Origin: Paenarthrobacter aurescens
GTDB taxonomy: Bacteria > Actinomycetota > Actinomycetes > Actinomycetales > Micrococcaceae
DNA length: 64,000 bases
Assembly: GCF_041549525.1 (NCBI RefSeq)
Contig: NZ_CP157456.1
Span: 1,302,001-1,366,000 of the forward strand
Reading direction: 5' to 3'
The first letter of the stretch is position 1. Every line of letters begins with the position of its first letter. Of this stretch, positions 26,575 to 36,461 are shown piece by piece. The translations under genes were made by a program, and so were the position numbers. Under the pieces are notes generated by a model, which was not told where the DNA came from, made no database searches, and saw only the letters and a list, made by a program, of their open reading frames with translations.

Positions 26575-28401
26575 CTAAATCCACGATGGCATCCACATTC
26601 TCATCCGCCATTCCTGGTAGCTGATGACTTCCGCTGTGAGCACAGGATAGAAGAACGCGGTGGCCAGCACGGCCAACACCAGGACCAAAGCCACAATGTA
26701 CAGCCCGGACCTTCGACGCCAGACGGGGTCGCCGCTGCGTCCCAAAACCAGCCCCAGCACATACGTCAGGGCCAGAACCAGGAACGGTTCAAAGGACACA
26801 GCGTAGAAGATGAACATGGTCCGTTCCGGGTACATGAACCACGGAAGGTAGCCGGCGGCCACGCCGGCGAGGATGGCACCGGCACGCCAGTCGCGGCGGC
26901 CGGCCCACCAGAACAGCACAATGACCAGTGCGATGGTCCCGCCCCACCACACCACCGGATTTCCTACAGGCAGGATGGCCGAAGAACACGTCTCAACAAC
27001 ACAGCCGGGAGTGCCTTGCTTGGGCGTCTGGTAGAAGAATGAGGTGGGTCGGCCCATGATGAGCCAGGTCCACGGACTGGACTCATAAGGGTGGTCTGAG
27101 CTGAGACCCTGATGGAATTTGTACGCTTCAAGGTGGTAGTGGGCCAAGGATCGCACGGAGTTGGGCAGCCAATCCCAGCCCGGGGCAGGGTTGGTGGCGG
27201 CCCATTGCCGGTAATACGCGTCCTTGGAAAGGAACCAACCCGTCCACGTTGCCACATAAGTCACTGCGGCGACCGGAATAATGGTGACGAACGCGGGCAG
27301 GCCGTCCTTAATGACGCCGGCGCTGAACCAGCTCCGGATTCCGGCAATGCGCCGGGCGTTCATATCCCAGAGCACGGTCATGATGCCGAAGACAGCTACG
27401 AAGAACAGTGCCGACCATTTGGTCCCCACGGCAAGGCCGAGGCAGAGACCAGCAACCAGGCGCCACCACCGCATACCGAGCCAAGGACCTGCCACCAGTT
27501 GCGTGGGTGCCGGGCGGCCCCCGGGCGAAGCAGCCGCTTGCGCGGCGAGCCGGGATGCCAGACGACGGCGGCCGTCGTCGCGATCCATCAACAGGGCACC
27601 GAAAGCGGCAAGAATCCAAAGGGCCAGGAAAATATCCAGCAGCGACGTCCGGGAGAGCACCAGATGATGGCCGTCGATTGCCAACAATAGCCCGGCAACA
27701 GCACCGAGGGTGTGGGAGCGGAACAGCTTCAGCGCGATGAGTGAAACCAGGAACACCGTCAGTGTGCCCGCCAAAGCTGCACTGAACCGCCACCCAAAGG
27801 GGTTGTCTCCACCGAAGAGCCACATGCCGAAGGCAATCATCCACTTGCCCACGGGCGGGTGGACAACGTACTCAGGAGTGTTGAGGAGGACATTGGGGTT
27901 TCCGGCAATGAAGGAGTCATTGGCATTTGCCGGCCAACTGCGTTCGTAACCGCTCACCACATAGGAGTAGGCATCCTTGACGTAGTAGGTTTCATCAAAA
28001 ACCAGGCTGCGCGGTGCATCCAGCCGGAAGAATCGCAGGATGCCGCCCAGAATGGCTGTGAGAGTGGGGATCAGCCAGAACCACAAGCGCAACGACGCCG
28101 GGTAGTCCCTCCAACTCCGGACTTCGCCCATCAAACGTTCCTTCAGGGCCTGGGCGGTGTAGGCCTCGGATGGCCGCGCAATCCAACGGTGCCCCTCCAG
28201 TCCTCGACCCGTCCGGAAGCGGCGGGACAAAGCGGTGCCGGCCCAAGCGCCACCTGCACGTTCAGCGCCGGAGGGCTGCTGGGATTCCGGTAGTCCGTGG
28301 CTCTCCTTCACCGTTGAGTCGCCTGGTTCCGGGGTGGCCGGGGTTGCAGGGGACCCTGCCGGGGATCCGGAAGCGGTGGCAGGAACGGGCGACTGGTTCA
28401 C
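26575..28401 (-). CDS. Dolichyl-phosphate-mannose--protein mannosyltransferase (PMT)
   Basis: Transfers mannose from polyprenyl-phosphate-mannose to Ser/Thr of exported proteins at the outer face of the membrane. The 608-residue protein has a disordered N-terminus (about 90 residues), then about eleven membrane helices. The catalytic Asp-Glu pair of the first loop is seen in SLVFDETYYVKDAYSY. HPPVGKWMIAFGM and the C-terminal PMT-type region (WTWLIMGRPTSFFYQTP) support the call. GTG 28401 starts the gene. It is divergent from rsmI, 85 bases apart, the same arrangement as M. tuberculosis Rv1002c-Rv1003. Confidence 0.94.
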   Translation of the reverse strand: MNQSPVPATASGSPAGSPATPATPEPGDSTVKESHGLPESQQPSGAERAGGAWAGTALSRRFRTGRGLEGHRWIARPSEAYTAQALKERLMGEVRSWRDYPASLRLWFWLIPTLTAILGGILRFFRLDAPRSLVFDETYYVKDAYSYVVSGYERSWPANANDSFIAGNPNVLLNTPEYVVHPPVGKWMIAFGMWLFGGDNPFGWRFSAALAGTLTVFLVSLIALKLFRSHTLGAVAGLLLAIDGHHLVLSRTSLLDIFLALWILAAFGALLMDRDDGRRRLASRLAAQAAASPGGRPAPTQLVAGPWLGMRWWRLVAGLCLGLAVGTKWSALFFVAVFGIMTVLWDMNARRIAGIRSWFSAGVIKDGLPAFVTIIPVAAVTYVATWTGWFLSKDAYYRQWAATNPAPGWDWLPNSVRSLAHYHLEAYKFHQGLSSDHPYESSPWTWLIMGRPTSFFYQTPKQGTPGCVVETCSSAILPVGNPVVWWGGTIALVIVLFWWAGRRDWRAGAILAGVAAGYLPWFMYPERTMFIFYAVSFEPFLVLALTYVLGLVLGRSGDPVWRRRSGLYIVALVLVLAVLATAFFYPVLTAEVISYQEWRMRMWMPSWI

Positions 28402-28486
28402 CCGCCCATGCTACCTTTCCATCCTTGCTGTATCCCTGAACCCGGCTGCTGCATCTTTGAACCCCGCTCGGCATTAGGCTTGGCAG

Positions 28487-29404
28487 GTGGACGAACAACG
28501 CGGCACCCCTGACGATGCTCCTTTTGACGACTCCCTGGAAGCAGCACCTTCTGCTTCAGGGGCAACCCCCGGCGTCGGCAGGATTGTCCTGGCGGCAACG
28601 CCTATTGGCAACGTTGGGGACGCTTCTGCGCGTCTGATTGAGCTCCTTGGAACCTCGGACATTGTGGCCGCGGAAGACACGCGGCGTTTGCACCGGCTGG
28701 TCACTTCCCTCGGCGTTGAAGTCACCGGACGCGTCATCAGCTATCACGAGCACAATGAAGTGGCCAAGACCGGTGAATTGCTGGACCACGTCCGCGCGGG
28801 CAAGACCATCCTGATGGTCAGCGACGCCGGCATGCCGGCAGTCTCGGACCCCGGATTCCGTCTGGTGGAGGGTGCGGTTGCTGCCGGGCTGACAGTCACT
28901 GCGGTTCCTGGTCCCTCCGCAGTACTGACGGCTCTGGCACTGTCCGGTTTGCCCACCGACCGTTTCTGCTTCGAAGGATTCCTGCCCCGGAAGTCAGGGG
29001 ACCGGAACTCGCGTCTTGCAGACCTGGCAGACGAACGCCGCACCATGGTTTTCTTTGAGGCCCCGCACAGGCTCGAAGTAATGTTGCGGGCACTCCATGA
29101 GCGCTTCGGATCGGATCGCCGCGCAGCGGTTTGCCGTGAGCTGACCAAGACCTATGAGGAAGTCATCCGCGGCAGCCTGCGTGAACTGCTGGAGTGGGCG
29201 GAGAACAACGAGGTCCGCGGTGAGATCGCAGTGGTAGTGGGCGGTGCGCCCGAACAGGAGCCGGGCAAACCGGAGGACCACGTGGCAGCCGTTAACGAGC
29301 TCATTTCCCAGGGCATCCGGTTGAAGGAAGCCGTAGCAGCAGTGGCCGAGGACGCCCGTGTCAGCAAGCGCGAGCTCTACTCGGCGGTTCTCGCGGCACG
29401 CTGA
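28487..29404 (+). CDS. rsmI: 16S rRNA (cytidine(1402)-2'-O)-methyltransferase
   Basis: Methylates the ribose of C1402 in 16S rRNA. 305 residues; SAM-binding tetrapyrrole-methylase fold with VLAATPIGNVGDASARL, VAAEDTRRLHRL, MVSDAGMPAVSDPGFRLV, and AVPGPSAVLTALALSGLPTDRFCFEGFLPRK, all diagnostic. A GTG at 28487 with AGG upstream is used; about 25 disordered residues precede the domain. Downstream there is a 160-bp gap to the aldehyde dehydrogenase gene. Confidence 0.95.
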   Translation: MDEQRGTPDDAPFDDSLEAAPSASGATPGVGRIVLAATPIGNVGDASARLIELLGTSDIVAAEDTRRLHRLVTSLGVEVTGRVISYHEHNEVAKTGELLDHVRAGKTILMVSDAGMPAVSDPGFRLVEGAVAAGLTVTAVPGPSAVLTALALSGLPTDRFCFEGFLPRKSGDRNSRLADLADERRTMVFFEAPHRLEVMLRALHERFGSDRRAAVCRELTKTYEEVIRGSLRELLEWAENNEVRGEIAVVVGGAPEQEPGKPEDHVAAVNELISQGIRLKEAVAAVAEDARVSKRELYSAVLAAR

Positions 29405-29564
29405 CTCAAGCTGTGCACCTGCACAAATCAGCGACCATGTGGCAGTGCGTGAAGGCGTAGACACTGCTTCTCGCGGGGCAGTACCGTGGCAGTAATTCAA
29501 GCCACTTCCGGCAACGAACCCCAGTGGTGCAATTCTCCAAAGCACCCTAGACGAAGGAGTCGCC

Positions 29565-31046
29565 ATGACTGTCACGGTTGAACGCGAAAGCGAACTGCTG
29601 GCTTCCGTCCCTACCGGCCTGCTGATCAACGGTCAGTGGCGCCCGGCCGGTTCCGGAAAGACCTTTGATGTTGAGGACCCGGCAACGGGCAAAGTACTCC
29701 TCAGCATTTCCGACGCCGGTGCTGAAGACGGCGCTGCCGCCCTCGACGCCGCTGCTGCCGCCCAGGCCGATTGGGCCCGCACCGCACCGCGCGAACGCGG
29801 CGAGATCCTGCGCCGCGCCTTCGAGCTGGTCACCGAGCGTGCCGAAGACTTCGCACTGCTGATGACCCTCGAAATGGGCAAGCCCCTGGCCGAAGCCCGT
29901 GGTGAAGTCACCTACGGTGCGGAGTTCCTGCGCTGGTTCTCCGAGGAAGCCGTCCGCGTGTCCGGCCGTTACTCCGCAGCTCCGGATGGCAAGAACCGCC
30001 TCCTGGTGCAGAAGAAGCCGGTGGGTCCCTGCCTGCTGATCACCCCGTGGAACTTCCCGCTGGCCATGGCTACCCGTAAGATCGCCCCCGCTGTAGCTGC
30101 CGGCTGCACCATGGTGCTCAAGCCCGCCAACCTGACCCCGCTGACCAGCCTGCTGTTCGCACAGGTCATGCAGGAAGCCGGCCTGCCCGCTGGTGTCCTG
30201 AACGTCATCCAGACCTCCACCGCCGGCGCCGTCACGGGCCCGCTGATCAAGGATGACCGTCTCCGCAAGATCTCCTTCACCGGCTCCACCCCGGTGGGCC
30301 AGGCCTTGATCCGCGAAGCCGCGGACAAGGTCCTGCGCACCTCCATGGAGCTCGGTGGTAACGCCCCGTTCGTCGTCTTCGAGGACGCCGACCTGGACAA
30401 GGCCGTTGAAGGCGCCATCGCGGCCAAGATGCGCAACATGGGCGAGGCCTGCACCGCAGCGAACCGCTTCATTGTGCACGAGTCCATCGCCGATTCCTTC
30501 GCGGAGAAGTTCGCCGCCAAGATCGGTGCCCTGACCACCGCCCGCGGTACCGAGGCCGAATCCAAGGTGGGCCCGCTGATCGACGGCAAGGCCCGCGACG
30601 GCGTTCACGCCCTGGTGTCCGAAGCCGTAGCAGGAGGTGCCACTGCCGTCACCGGTGGTGCCGCCGTCGAGGGCCCCGGCTACTTCTACCAGCCCACCGT
30701 GCTGAAGAACGTTGCCGCCGATGCTCGCATCCTGCGCGAAGAAATCTTTGGACCGGTAGCGCCCATCATCACCTTCTCCACCGAAGACGACGCCGTCCGT
30801 CTGGCCAACAACACCGAATACGGCCTGGTTGCCTACGTCTTCACCAAGGACCTCAACCGCGGACTGCGCATCAGCGAGCGGATCGAGACCGGCATGCTCG
30901 GCCTCAACGCCGGCGTGATCTCCAACGCCGCAGCACCCTTCGGTGGCGTCAAGCAGTCCGGTCTGGGCCGCGAAGGCGGTTCCGAAGGCATCGAAGAGTA
31001 CCTCTACACCCAGTACGTAGGTATCGCGGACCCGTACGCCGACTAG
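29565..31046 (+). CDS. gabD: NAD(P)-dependent succinate-semialdehyde dehydrogenase-type aldehyde dehydrogenase
   Basis: Oxidises succinate semialdehyde (or a related aldehyde) to the acid. 493 residues with the ALDH core: ITPWNFPLAMATRKIAPA, FTGSTPVGQ, MELGGNAPFVVFEDADLD with the general base Glu (about 262), and the catalytic Cys in NMGEACTAANR (about 296). The C-terminal FGGVKQSGLGREGG is typical of the GabD group. Start ATG 29565 with ACGAAGGAG upstream. No gabT or transporter lies next to it, so the substrate is inferred from subfamily resemblance only. Codon use is very biased (highly expressed). It ends at a strong shared terminator. Confidence 0.9.
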   Translation: MTVTVERESELLASVPTGLLINGQWRPAGSGKTFDVEDPATGKVLLSISDAGAEDGAAALDAAAAAQADWARTAPRERGEILRRAFELVTERAEDFALLMTLEMGKPLAEARGEVTYGAEFLRWFSEEAVRVSGRYSAAPDGKNRLLVQKKPVGPCLLITPWNFPLAMATRKIAPAVAAGCTMVLKPANLTPLTSLLFAQVMQEAGLPAGVLNVIQTSTAGAVTGPLIKDDRLRKISFTGSTPVGQALIREAADKVLRTSMELGGNAPFVVFEDADLDKAVEGAIAAKMRNMGEACTAANRFIVHESIADSFAEKFAAKIGALTTARGTEAESKVGPLIDGKARDGVHALVSEAVAGGATAVTGGAAVEGPGYFYQPTVLKNVAADARILREEIFGPVAPIITFSTEDDAVRLANNTEYGLVAYVFTKDLNRGLRISERIETGMLGLNAGVISNAAAPFGGVKQSGLGREGGSEGIEEYLYTQYVGIADPYAD

Positions 31047-31100
31047 GCAGGACTGGATCCGGTTCGCCGCTCTCGCAACAAGAACGGCTGACAAACACAG

Positions 31101-31139
31101 GGGCCCGGCCCCGGAACCACAAGTTCCGGCGTCGGGCCC
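31101..31139. terminator. Bidirectional terminator between gabD and the transglutaminase gene
   Basis: GGGCCCGGCCCCGGAAC (31101-31117) pairs with GTTCCGGCGTCGGGCCC (31123-31139) with two mismatched positions and a 5-base loop. TTTGCTGT follows on the plus strand. The two flanking genes converge, so it can end both. Confidence 0.85.
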
Positions 31140-31173
31140 TTTGCTGTCTGTACCCCAATCAGCGGTCCGGAAC

Positions 31174-33666
31174 CTAGCGACGCTGGGGGAGCAGCCCCTT
31201 GAGCCTGCGCCAAGCCAGTGTTGCGGTCCTTCCCGCAGCCCTCCCAAACCTTCCCATCGCACGGAACGGCGCACCAAGGGCGCCCACCCAGCGGCGCATC
31301 ATGGATGGCGGCAGCCAGTCTGCGCGCAAGCGCACCAACCAGCGGGCATTGCTGCGCAGTGATTCGCGGACCACCCCAATACGGGTGGCTGCTGCCGGTG
31401 CGGAGGTAGCCGTACGGCCATAACGTTGGCGTTCGAAGTCCGCGGTGAGGGACGCGACTGCCTGGTGGGCGGCGTCGTCGAGGCCTCCCCGGACACCAAG
31501 AGCGGAACTGGAGCGCAGGCGGGCGGAGAAATTCCTCGGTGTCTCGCTGGGCGTTGAGGGCACACCGTAGTCGGTGGCGAGATCCTGCAACTCCGCCCAC
31601 GCCAGTTCAGGGGCCGGATCAATAGGGTCCGGGAGGTCCGAATCCTCCGGTGGCCGTTGGTTGAGCCGGCGTCGCCGGAGAACGGTCCTGCTCAGCCTGG
31701 GCGAGCACAGGAACCCGGCAAGCACCAGGATCCCGGCTGCGGCCGCGCCGATTGCCGGCCACGGGTTCACGCCCGAGGAACCTGCCGTGGGCGTATCCAG
31801 GCCCGGGAGCGGAGCGGCCGGTGTTGGAGCGGGAGCCGGTGTGGTGAGGACCTCTTTCTCGTCCGCATTGGTGCTGAGGTTGCTGGGCACCGACGTTTCC
31901 GTGGCGTATTCGGGGACCACACCGCGTGATGGCGTCGGTTCAAAGGGGACCCACCCCAGGCCCTCGAAGTACAGCTCAGGCCACGCGTGGGCGTCCCGGG
32001 CGTCGACCTCGTATTCGGGGAAGGAACCCTGTCCCACCAAGGCCACCGACTCACCCGTGAGACGGCCGGGGGCGTAACCCACCGCAATCCTGCTGGGGAT
32101 ACCTTCTGCCCGGGCCATCACCGCCATGGCGGAAGAGAAATGGACGCAATAGCCGCTCTTCACAGCGAGGAAGTCAGCCAGGACCGAGAGACCATTGCCG
32201 TCATAACCGTTCTGAACGGGAGCCTGAAGGGAATAGGTGAACTCGCCTGAACGCAGGTACTTCTGGATGGCCAGAGCCTTCCCGTAATTGCTGCCTGCGG
32301 AGGCCGTGACAGAATCGGCCGTCTGCCGCACGATGTCCGGAAGGTTCCCCGGGATCCTCAGAAAGTCTTCAGAAATACCCTGCGGAACGGCCGTGGCTTG
32401 GGACAAGGACTGTGCCGTGATCTTGGGGGCTGCAGAGAAAACCACATACCGTTGCGCGCGCGTAGTGGTCTCCGTGCTCATGATGCTCAGGGTGGCTGGA
32501 TCCCACGTCCACCGGCCGTTGAGGCCATTCACGGACGCCGGAGCAAAAGGAGCGGGAAGGTAGGGGCTGGTGAACAGGCCTGCGTTGACCGAGGTCACAG
32601 CATTGACCACCTCGCCCTGCACTGCGTACCCGGTCTCGATCCTGTCCGCACCTGGCCTGCGCTCTGCTGCACGGTCATTCGGGGCCCAGGTTTCGCCGTC
32701 GAAGTTATCTATGGTGACGGACCTGAGGTACAGGGGAGTGCTGGCACTGGTGGCGTAGGTGATGCGCCCTGAACCGGTGGGACTGCGGAGGCTGTTGCCC
32801 AGGGTGATCATGGGGTTGAGCCCGTTGGAGGTTCCCCACGGGCTAAGCCGTGAGCCCTGCGGAAAAGTACCTGTCTCAAAACCTGGAATCGCCAAAGGGA
32901 CGGTCATGGTCAAAGCCAACGCCAGCCCTCCCGTAACCACCGAACGCCTCAACTGTCCGGTTCCCCGCCCCGAACCGGACTGCAGTCTGGCGTCCGGGGC
33001 GAACCAGTGGCTGCATCCCAGGATCAGCAAATACCCCACCGCCGCGCCGATGAATCCGGCCACTCCCACGCTCTGGGGTTTGATGGTGGCCGGGACCACC
33101 ATGACAGCCAAAAGACCTATACCGCTGGCGGCCGGCATGGACAGTGGAACGGCCAGGGCGTCGATCAGGATGACCAACAGGCCCAGGCAGGCGCACATGA
33201 CAAAGACGATCCCGGCGTTGGGTGCAACAGGCGCGCTCTCGGACACCACAGTCTCTGCTGCCCGCCTGATATGGCGCCCGACGGCGGTGAAGGTTTCGGT
33301 GGTGGGGATGAAGCCCGCGAGGCTTTCCTGGCGGCAGAAGATGAAGCTGAGAATGCCGGCCAGCGAAACGAACGAGGCCAACGTCACCAAGAGCGGCTGG
33401 GCACGGAGCGCCCGGAGCACAGCAAGCGTCAGCGAAACCACCACCACCGTGGTGATCAACGGCATGAACCACGCCCACCCCCTCAGGACACCGTTCAGGG
33501 ACAGTGCAGCGCCAAGAACCGCCACGGCGATGGAACCTGCCATGGCCCAGGGATAAGGTCCCGCGCCCGGGGCCTGCGGCCGTGGCTTCCCGGTTGACGG
33601 TGTGCCGGCAGCGGCGTCCGCTTGGGACGGGGCAGCGGGGGAGCCCCGGTGCGATGTAGCGGTCAT
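31174..33666 (-). CDS. TgpA-like membrane transglutaminase-domain protein
   Basis: About 830 residues. Five to six N-terminal membrane helices (about residues 40-240) precede a large outer region with a transglutaminase-like (cysteine protease fold) domain: the catalytic Cys in VKSGYCVHFSSAMAVMARAEGIPSR, the His in ARDAHAWPELYFEGLGWVPFEPTP. A final helix (AIGAAAAGILVLAGFL) and a DUF4129-like cytoplasmic tail follow. The start ATG 33666 overlaps the DUF58 stop (ATGA). The MoxR-DUF58-TgpA trio is a common bacterial operon thought to assemble or process a membrane-bound complex; the substrate is unknown. Confidence 0.9.
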   Translation of the reverse strand: MTATSHRGSPAAPSQADAAAGTPSTGKPRPQAPGAGPYPWAMAGSIAVAVLGAALSLNGVLRGWAWFMPLITTVVVVSLTLAVLRALRAQPLLVTLASFVSLAGILSFIFCRQESLAGFIPTTETFTAVGRHIRRAAETVVSESAPVAPNAGIVFVMCACLGLLVILIDALAVPLSMPAASGIGLLAVMVVPATIKPQSVGVAGFIGAAVGYLLILGCSHWFAPDARLQSGSGRGTGQLRRSVVTGGLALALTMTVPLAIPGFETGTFPQGSRLSPWGTSNGLNPMITLGNSLRSPTGSGRITYATSASTPLYLRSVTIDNFDGETWAPNDRAAERRPGADRIETGYAVQGEVVNAVTSVNAGLFTSPYLPAPFAPASVNGLNGRWTWDPATLSIMSTETTTRAQRYVVFSAAPKITAQSLSQATAVPQGISEDFLRIPGNLPDIVRQTADSVTASAGSNYGKALAIQKYLRSGEFTYSLQAPVQNGYDGNGLSVLADFLAVKSGYCVHFSSAMAVMARAEGIPSRIAVGYAPGRLTGESVALVGQGSFPEYEVDARDAHAWPELYFEGLGWVPFEPTPSRGVVPEYATETSVPSNLSTNADEKEVLTTPAPAPTPAAPLPGLDTPTAGSSGVNPWPAIGAAAAGILVLAGFLCSPRLSRTVLRRRRLNQRPPEDSDLPDPIDPAPELAWAELQDLATDYGVPSTPSETPRNFSARLRSSSALGVRGGLDDAAHQAVASLTADFERQRYGRTATSAPAAATRIGVVRESLRSNARWLVRLRADWLPPSMMRRWVGALGAPFRAMGRFGRAAGRTATLAWRRLKGLLPQRR

Positions 33667-35162
33667 CGGGGCACCGCCGCTCCACGACGTACGTCCATGG
33701 CTGCGTCTGCGGCCGCAACGATTTCGCCGGCATCGAAGGCTGACCAGGCCGCAGTCAACTGGGTCTTTGACGTCACAGCAGCCGCCCTCCAACCGGCCAG
33801 GCGCAAAATCTCCAGAACTTCCTCGTTGTTCCGCGAAGCATCAGTGATCACCAAGGCGAAAGCATTGGCTCCGTACCCGGCCGCGGGAGCAAGAGCCCGG
33901 GCCTCAGTGGTCGTTAGATTGCCCACCAGAGCCAGCAAGGGGCCGCGCAGTCTGTGTGCTGAAAGTTTGTCCATCAGGCGGTCATTGAAAGGTGAATCCG
34001 GACTCTCCGTACCTGCCGTGGACGGGGAGTTCTCCCTGTTACCTGAAGCATTCCTTGAAGCGTTCCCTGAACCGTTCCCTGAACCGAAGGTTGATTCCGC
34101 GTGTTCGTTCCGGTGGTGCTCGGCCCTGGCGTGCCTGGGGCCGCTTAGCTCCACCGCCGCCAAGGCCTCAGCGATTGCCTGAAGACCGCCCGCCCCTGAG
34201 AACTCCTCCGCATCCGGGTCCGCAGCAGAGCGCGAACGGCGGAACGCCGGACCGCCGAACGAGTCAAGGAGCCGCAGTGCATAGCTCCGTTCCGCCAAGT
34301 GGGCGCAGATGGACATAGCTGCCGTAACAGCCCACTCAAAGTTGATGCTGGTCACCAGGTCCGAGTCTTCATCGCGGCCTCCAAAGATGGAGCTGTTGGC
34401 GGGGGCAAACGCTGAGAGCCTCTGGTCGATGATGAGGGTGGCTTCCGGCGTGGTCACCGATTCCTCCTGGCGCACCATCAGTTGACCGTGCCGGGCGGTA
34501 GCGGCCCAGTGGACGCGGCGCATGGGATCACCGTGCCTGTACTCGCGGGTCATGATGTCATCATCGCTGGGATTGGCCCTGATGCGGGTGGCCGTCACAC
34601 CGTCGTTGCCGCGGGCGCCGGCGAGCCCGGTTACGGGAAGTTCGACGGCGGCAGGGGTCACGGTGAGGATGTCGCCGTCGTCAATTGCATGCCGCCGCAG
34701 AGATAAGCCGAACGGGTCACTGAACTCTGCCGTCACCGGTCCAATCCGGAACTGTCCCCGTTTGCCTGAGCGAAGGTGATACTCATAGCGGCTGGTCCCT
34801 CCCGACGCTGACCGGGCCGGAAAGCGGAAGGCAGGTGGCTCGCCGAAGCGAGGAGGCAGCTGCTCCTCCATGATGACCTGCCCCGTGCCGGATGAAGTAC
34901 GGGCCACGGCCAGCCGGACCGTGGTGGTGCTGGATGTCTCTACCGTGGACGGATTGAACTCCCGGTACACCTGGAATTTGGGTTTGAGCACCCGGACGCC
35001 GGCAAGCGCCACGAGAGGGAGGAGGAACAGAAAAACAGCCAGCGAAAGCAGGTCCCGCCTACCCATGACGTAGGCGCACCCCAGTGCGAGGGCCCCGGCT
35101 GCCAGGAGCCCCCAGCCGCGGTTGGTAAACAAGTGCTTGGGCAGCCGATCCATGAGCGCCAT
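33663..35162 (-). CDS. DUF58 domain protein (von Willebrand-like)
   Basis: About 499 residues. Two membrane helices at the N-terminus (GLLAAGALALGCAYVMG; LLSLAVFLFLLPLVALAG) are followed by a beta-domain and the DUF58 signature REYRHGDPMRRVHWAATARHGQLMVRQ (about residue 215), then a von Willebrand A-like domain beginning with LIIDQRLSAF. A Ser/Asn-rich insertion interrupts the latter (about 355-395), with several repeats of an N-(A/G)-S-G-N type. I placed the start at ATG 35162 (AGGAG upstream); the open frame further upstream overlaps moxR. It sits 13 bases after moxR and overlaps the next gene. Confidence 0.88.
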   Translation of the reverse strand: MALMDRLPKHLFTNRGWGLLAAGALALGCAYVMGRRDLLSLAVFLFLLPLVALAGVRVLKPKFQVYREFNPSTVETSSTTTVRLAVARTSSGTGQVIMEEQLPPRFGEPPAFRFPARSASGGTSRYEYHLRSGKRGQFRIGPVTAEFSDPFGLSLRRHAIDDGDILTVTPAAVELPVTGLAGARGNDGVTATRIRANPSDDDIMTREYRHGDPMRRVHWAATARHGQLMVRQEESVTTPEATLIIDQRLSAFAPANSSIFGGRDEDSDLVTSINFEWAVTAAMSICAHLAERSYALRLLDSFGGPAFRRSRSAADPDAEEFSGAGGLQAIAEALAAVELSGPRHARAEHHRNEHAESTFGSGNGSGNASRNASGNRENSPSTAGTESPDSPFNDRLMDKLSAHRLRGPLLALVGNLTTTEARALAPAAGYGANAFALVITDASRNNEEVLEILRLAGWRAAAVTSKTQLTAAWSAFDAGEIVAAADAAMDVRRGAAVPR

Positions 35163-35175
35163 TGGGCCACGTCTC

Positions 35176-36264
35176 CTAAACGCTGTGCCTGTCCCTGCGC
35201 CACGCGCCGGGCGGTTCCTGCGCGACGGGCAGGGAAGCAAAGATGCCCCTGAGGATGCTCTGCGGCGTATCACCGGAGCTTGCGGCCTTGCGGTCCAGGA
35301 TAATCCGGTGGGCCAGCACGGACTCCGCCACATCCACAACGTCATCCGGGAGCACAAAATCGCGTCCATCCAAAGCCGCCGTAGCTTTGGCTGCCCGCAA
35401 CAACTGCAGCAAGGAACGCGGACTCGCGCCGAGGCGAAGACGGGCACTTTCACGTGTTGCCCGTCCAATGGCCACTGTGTACTCCTTGATGGCCGTGGAT
35501 ACAAAGACCTGCTGGACGGTGGCGATCATCGCAGCGACATCGGCGGCCGTAACCACCGGGGTCACCTTGACCAAGGGCGAGGACGCCTGATGGGTTTCCA
35601 ACATCTCAATCTCGGCATCCTTGTCCGGATACCCCATGGAAATTCGTGCCATGAAACGGTCGCGCTGGGCTTCGGGCAGCGGATACGTGCCCTCCATTTC
35701 GATGGGATTCTGCGTGGCCACCACCATGAAGGGCAAGCCCAGCTGGTACGAATGGCCGTCCACGGTGACCTGATGCTCTTCCATGCATTCCAGGAGCGCG
35801 GACTGGGTTTTTGCCGATGCGCGGTTGATTTCGTCGCCGATGACGATGTTCGCGAATACAGCGCCCGGGCGGAACTCGAACTGCCGGGAAGACTGGTTGT
35901 AGATGGACACACCGGTGACATCCGAAGGCAGCAAGTCAGGGGTGAACTGGATCCGGGACACCGTGCAGTCAACGCTGCGCGCCAGCGTCTTCGCCAGCAG
36001 GGTCTTACCCACGCCCGGAACGTCCTCCAAAAGAAGGTGTCCTTGGGCAAGAAGGACCGTCAAGGCAAGCTTTGCAGCATCGGCCTTTCCGTCAATGACC
36101 TTGTTGATGGAGCCGAGGATGCGCTGGCTGGCATCGTGAAACCGCTCCGCATCCATGACGTGCGGCCTATGACCGTTCAGTCCCGCGCCATCCCGCGGCA
36201 GGGGGCTGTACGCCTCGGCCTGGACAGGCGAAGGCTCAACGGTGACTTGTCGCTTGGACTCCAT
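35176..36264 (-). CDS. MoxR-family AAA+ ATPase
   Basis: A 362-residue AAA_3 ATPase. Walker A lies in EDVPGVGKTLLAKTLAR, Walker B in VIGDEINRA, sensor 1 in VATQNPIEMEGTYPLPEAQRDRF, and the lid domain contains GASPRSLLQLLRAAKA. MoxR proteins act as chaperones that mature partner proteins, commonly the DUF58 (VWA) protein encoded beside them. First gene of the three-gene minus-strand operon; its promoter should lie in the 197-bp divergent gap shared with tatD. Confidence 0.94.
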   Translation of the reverse strand: MESKRQVTVEPSPVQAEAYSPLPRDGAGLNGHRPHVMDAERFHDASQRILGSINKVIDGKADAAKLALTVLLAQGHLLLEDVPGVGKTLLAKTLARSVDCTVSRIQFTPDLLPSDVTGVSIYNQSSRQFEFRPGAVFANIVIGDEINRASAKTQSALLECMEEHQVTVDGHSYQLGLPFMVVATQNPIEMEGTYPLPEAQRDRFMARISMGYPDKDAEIEMLETHQASSPLVKVTPVVTAADVAAMIATVQQVFVSTAIKEYTVAIGRATRESARLRLGASPRSLLQLLRAAKATAALDGRDFVLPDDVVDVAESVLAHRIILDRKAASSGDTPQSILRGIFASLPVAQEPPGAWRRDRHSV

Positions 36265-36461
36265 GGATCGCCCTTCAGCCGTGGCCGCTCCACCAGTGAT
36301 TCTCTACTGAACCCTGGTGGTGTTGGCCGCTTGTCCGTTCCAGACTACCCAGTCATTGGCCGCCGCTGACATAGTGCTACCGAATTTATGTGCCAACCGA
36401 ATTCATCGAGCACCGAATCGTCAGGGCCCAAGGAGGACCACAGTCCGATTAAGGTGGAACC

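Noticed and set aside
29547-31277. 576-codon minus-strand open frame
   Set aside because: Antisense shadow of gabD, caused by high GC and biased third positions; the plus-strand product is a complete aldehyde dehydrogenase.
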